This document shows positions 63,179-64,000 of a stretch of 64,000 nt of DNA, one piece after another. The notes below the pieces were generated by a model. It had not been told where the DNA came from, searched no databases, and worked only from the letters and a program-made list of their open reading frames with translations. Position 1 is the first letter of the stretch. Each line of letters begins with the position of its first letter. The stretch comes from Antitrichia curtipendula (Eukaryota > Streptophyta > Bryopsida > Hypnales > Leucodontaceae): the NCBI GenBank assembly GCA_951230915.1, contig OX579634.1, forward strand, positions 48,869,570 through 48,933,569. Reading direction: 5' to 3'. The position numbers were made by a program, and so were the translations under genes.

Positions 63179-63945
63179 TTATGCAAGCGCCATCCTTTTG
63201 AAATCCTGCACGCCATTGTTGGGATAGGTTGGCAGAGTTGGGGCGACCCTCTCGGCAGTTTTTTCAAGCAGGGGCTCTGCCACCCATTGGCCCCTCTGCT
63301 TCTCGTATAGCACGGTTTCTTGGTACTGAATTGCGTATTCCATATTGATCTGCAGCAAACCAATAATGTTTAATGTGCAAGCATGGAAATGGAAATGAAA
63401 GCATGTGAGCCTTGAGCATATGTATATGTAGATATCTTACAACCATTGGAGGTGCTTAATTCATAAGCACCTATAATATAGATATCTATAGCATAGTTAC
63501 ACTATAATCCTGTAAGGTTTCCATAATATAGACATCGATAACATAAGTGTATAGTCTTCTAAGCTCATGGGTTCACGTTCATAGCAACCCTTGCGGCAAA
63601 CACTTCAATTATATTACTCAACTTCTCCGTTAAAGCAGTGACTTGTCTCAATAGCTACGACGTCAAGTAACTACATGAGGCCTACATTCAATAAAATTTC
63701 CTAACAGTAGACCTCACACGATAAACATGCTTCTCGCTTCATTCACTAGCGTCCCGCTAGAACCAAGAAAAAGCAGGACTCTCACAGGACTCTGCGAATC
63801 CCTTGAGAGTCATGCTTGTGCACAATGGAAATTAAAAAGATTCGGACCTTAGGAAGAATAACAGTTGTGGGATTCGTTCGCCTTGGAGTTGGCTGATCGA
63901 TCAAGCCCTCATCGACAACAGCTTTGGCCTGGGCCTCTGTTACAC
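63179..63945 (-). CDS. 3' end of an unrecognised gene (last two coding exons)
   Basis: Two exons read in one frame: 63945-63848 then 63349-63179, joined across a GT-AG intron of 498 bp (donor AAG|GTCCGA, acceptor CTGCAG). They encode the last 88 residues, containing VTEAQAKAVVDEGLIDQP, RRTNPTTVILPK, INMEYAIQYQETVLYEK and a Pro-rich tail TLPTYPNNG ending RMALA before TAA at 63181-63179. An acceptor (TTTGCAG) stands at the upstream side of 63945, so earlier exons lie beyond the window. I do not recognise the family; the composition looks soluble and not membrane-bound. It is convergent with ARL3. Confidence 0.68.
63420..63600. repeat. Copy of a dispersed repeat in an intron
   Basis: Similar to about 31795-31975. 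Contains a hairpin around GGAGGTGCTTA / TAAGCACCT and the shared GTGTATAGTCTTC block. It lies in the intron of the partial gene at 63179-63945. Confidence 0.6.
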
Positions 63946-64000
63946 CTGCAAACAAAAGCCAAATCACACTCAGACTCGCCAGAGAGTAGGGAAATCGAAT

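Noticed and set aside
1..64000. tRNA, rRNA, CRISPR arrays or organelle DNA
   Set aside because: No cloverleaf, rRNA core, regular spacer array or organelle gene was recognised; long introns and MITEs mark nuclear DNA. Small RNAs could still be missed by eye.

Overview
This 64 kb window is nuclear DNA of a land plant. It shows spliced genes with GT-AG introns of about 80 to 1100 bp, plant-type proteins (an EXORDIUM/PHI-1 protein, a plant-like FIGL1) and long AT-rich intergenic stretches packed with small DNA transposons. An ARL3-type small GTPase, a family tied to cilia and normally absent from flowering plants, points to a lineage with swimming sperm: moss, liverwort, lycophyte, fern, or a cycad/Ginkgo-type gymnosperm. 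I cannot name the species.

Five protein-coding loci are supported. (1) FIGL1, minus strand, 11522-16516, 14 coding exons, 710 codons: an AAA ATPase limiting meiotic crossovers and remodelling RAD51/DMC1. (2) An AFG1/LACE1-type mitochondrial AAA ATPase, minus strand, 20538-26742, 12 coding exons, 540 codons, whose reading frame runs on into a pair of EF-hands. (3) An intronless, GC-rich EXORDIUM-like secreted protein, minus strand, 28726-29736. (4) ARL3, plus strand, 58766-62236, 9 coding exons, 187 codons, with an Asp-to-Asn change in the NKxD guanine-specificity motif. (5) The last two coding exons of an unrecognised minus-strand gene running off the right edge (63179-63945). All three multi-exon reconstructions close in frame. 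The genes are unrelated single loci, not a cluster.

Layout: 0-11 kb is AT-rich intergenic DNA with a complete CACTA element; 11-30 kb is the gene-dense part (three minus-strand genes); 30-58 kb has no convincing gene and is largely a graveyard of MITEs; 58-64 kb holds ARL3 and the partial gene.

The most unusual content is a family of gene-less elements bounded by TTAA whose ends read (C/T)CCC(T/A)... and ...(G)GGG. Six are intact at both ends, a seventh has one mutated flank, and four are partial. TTAA duplications plus CCC-starting inverted ends are the hallmark of piggyBac, a superfamily rarely reported from land plants. Other elements resolved to the base include a 1.79 kb CACTA element (AAA duplication), a CACTG/CACTC-ended MITE in an AFG1 intron (GTA), PIF/Harbinger-type elements (TAA, TTA), several AGGTR- or GGGGTAGTCAC-ended elements at TA, and large foldbacks.
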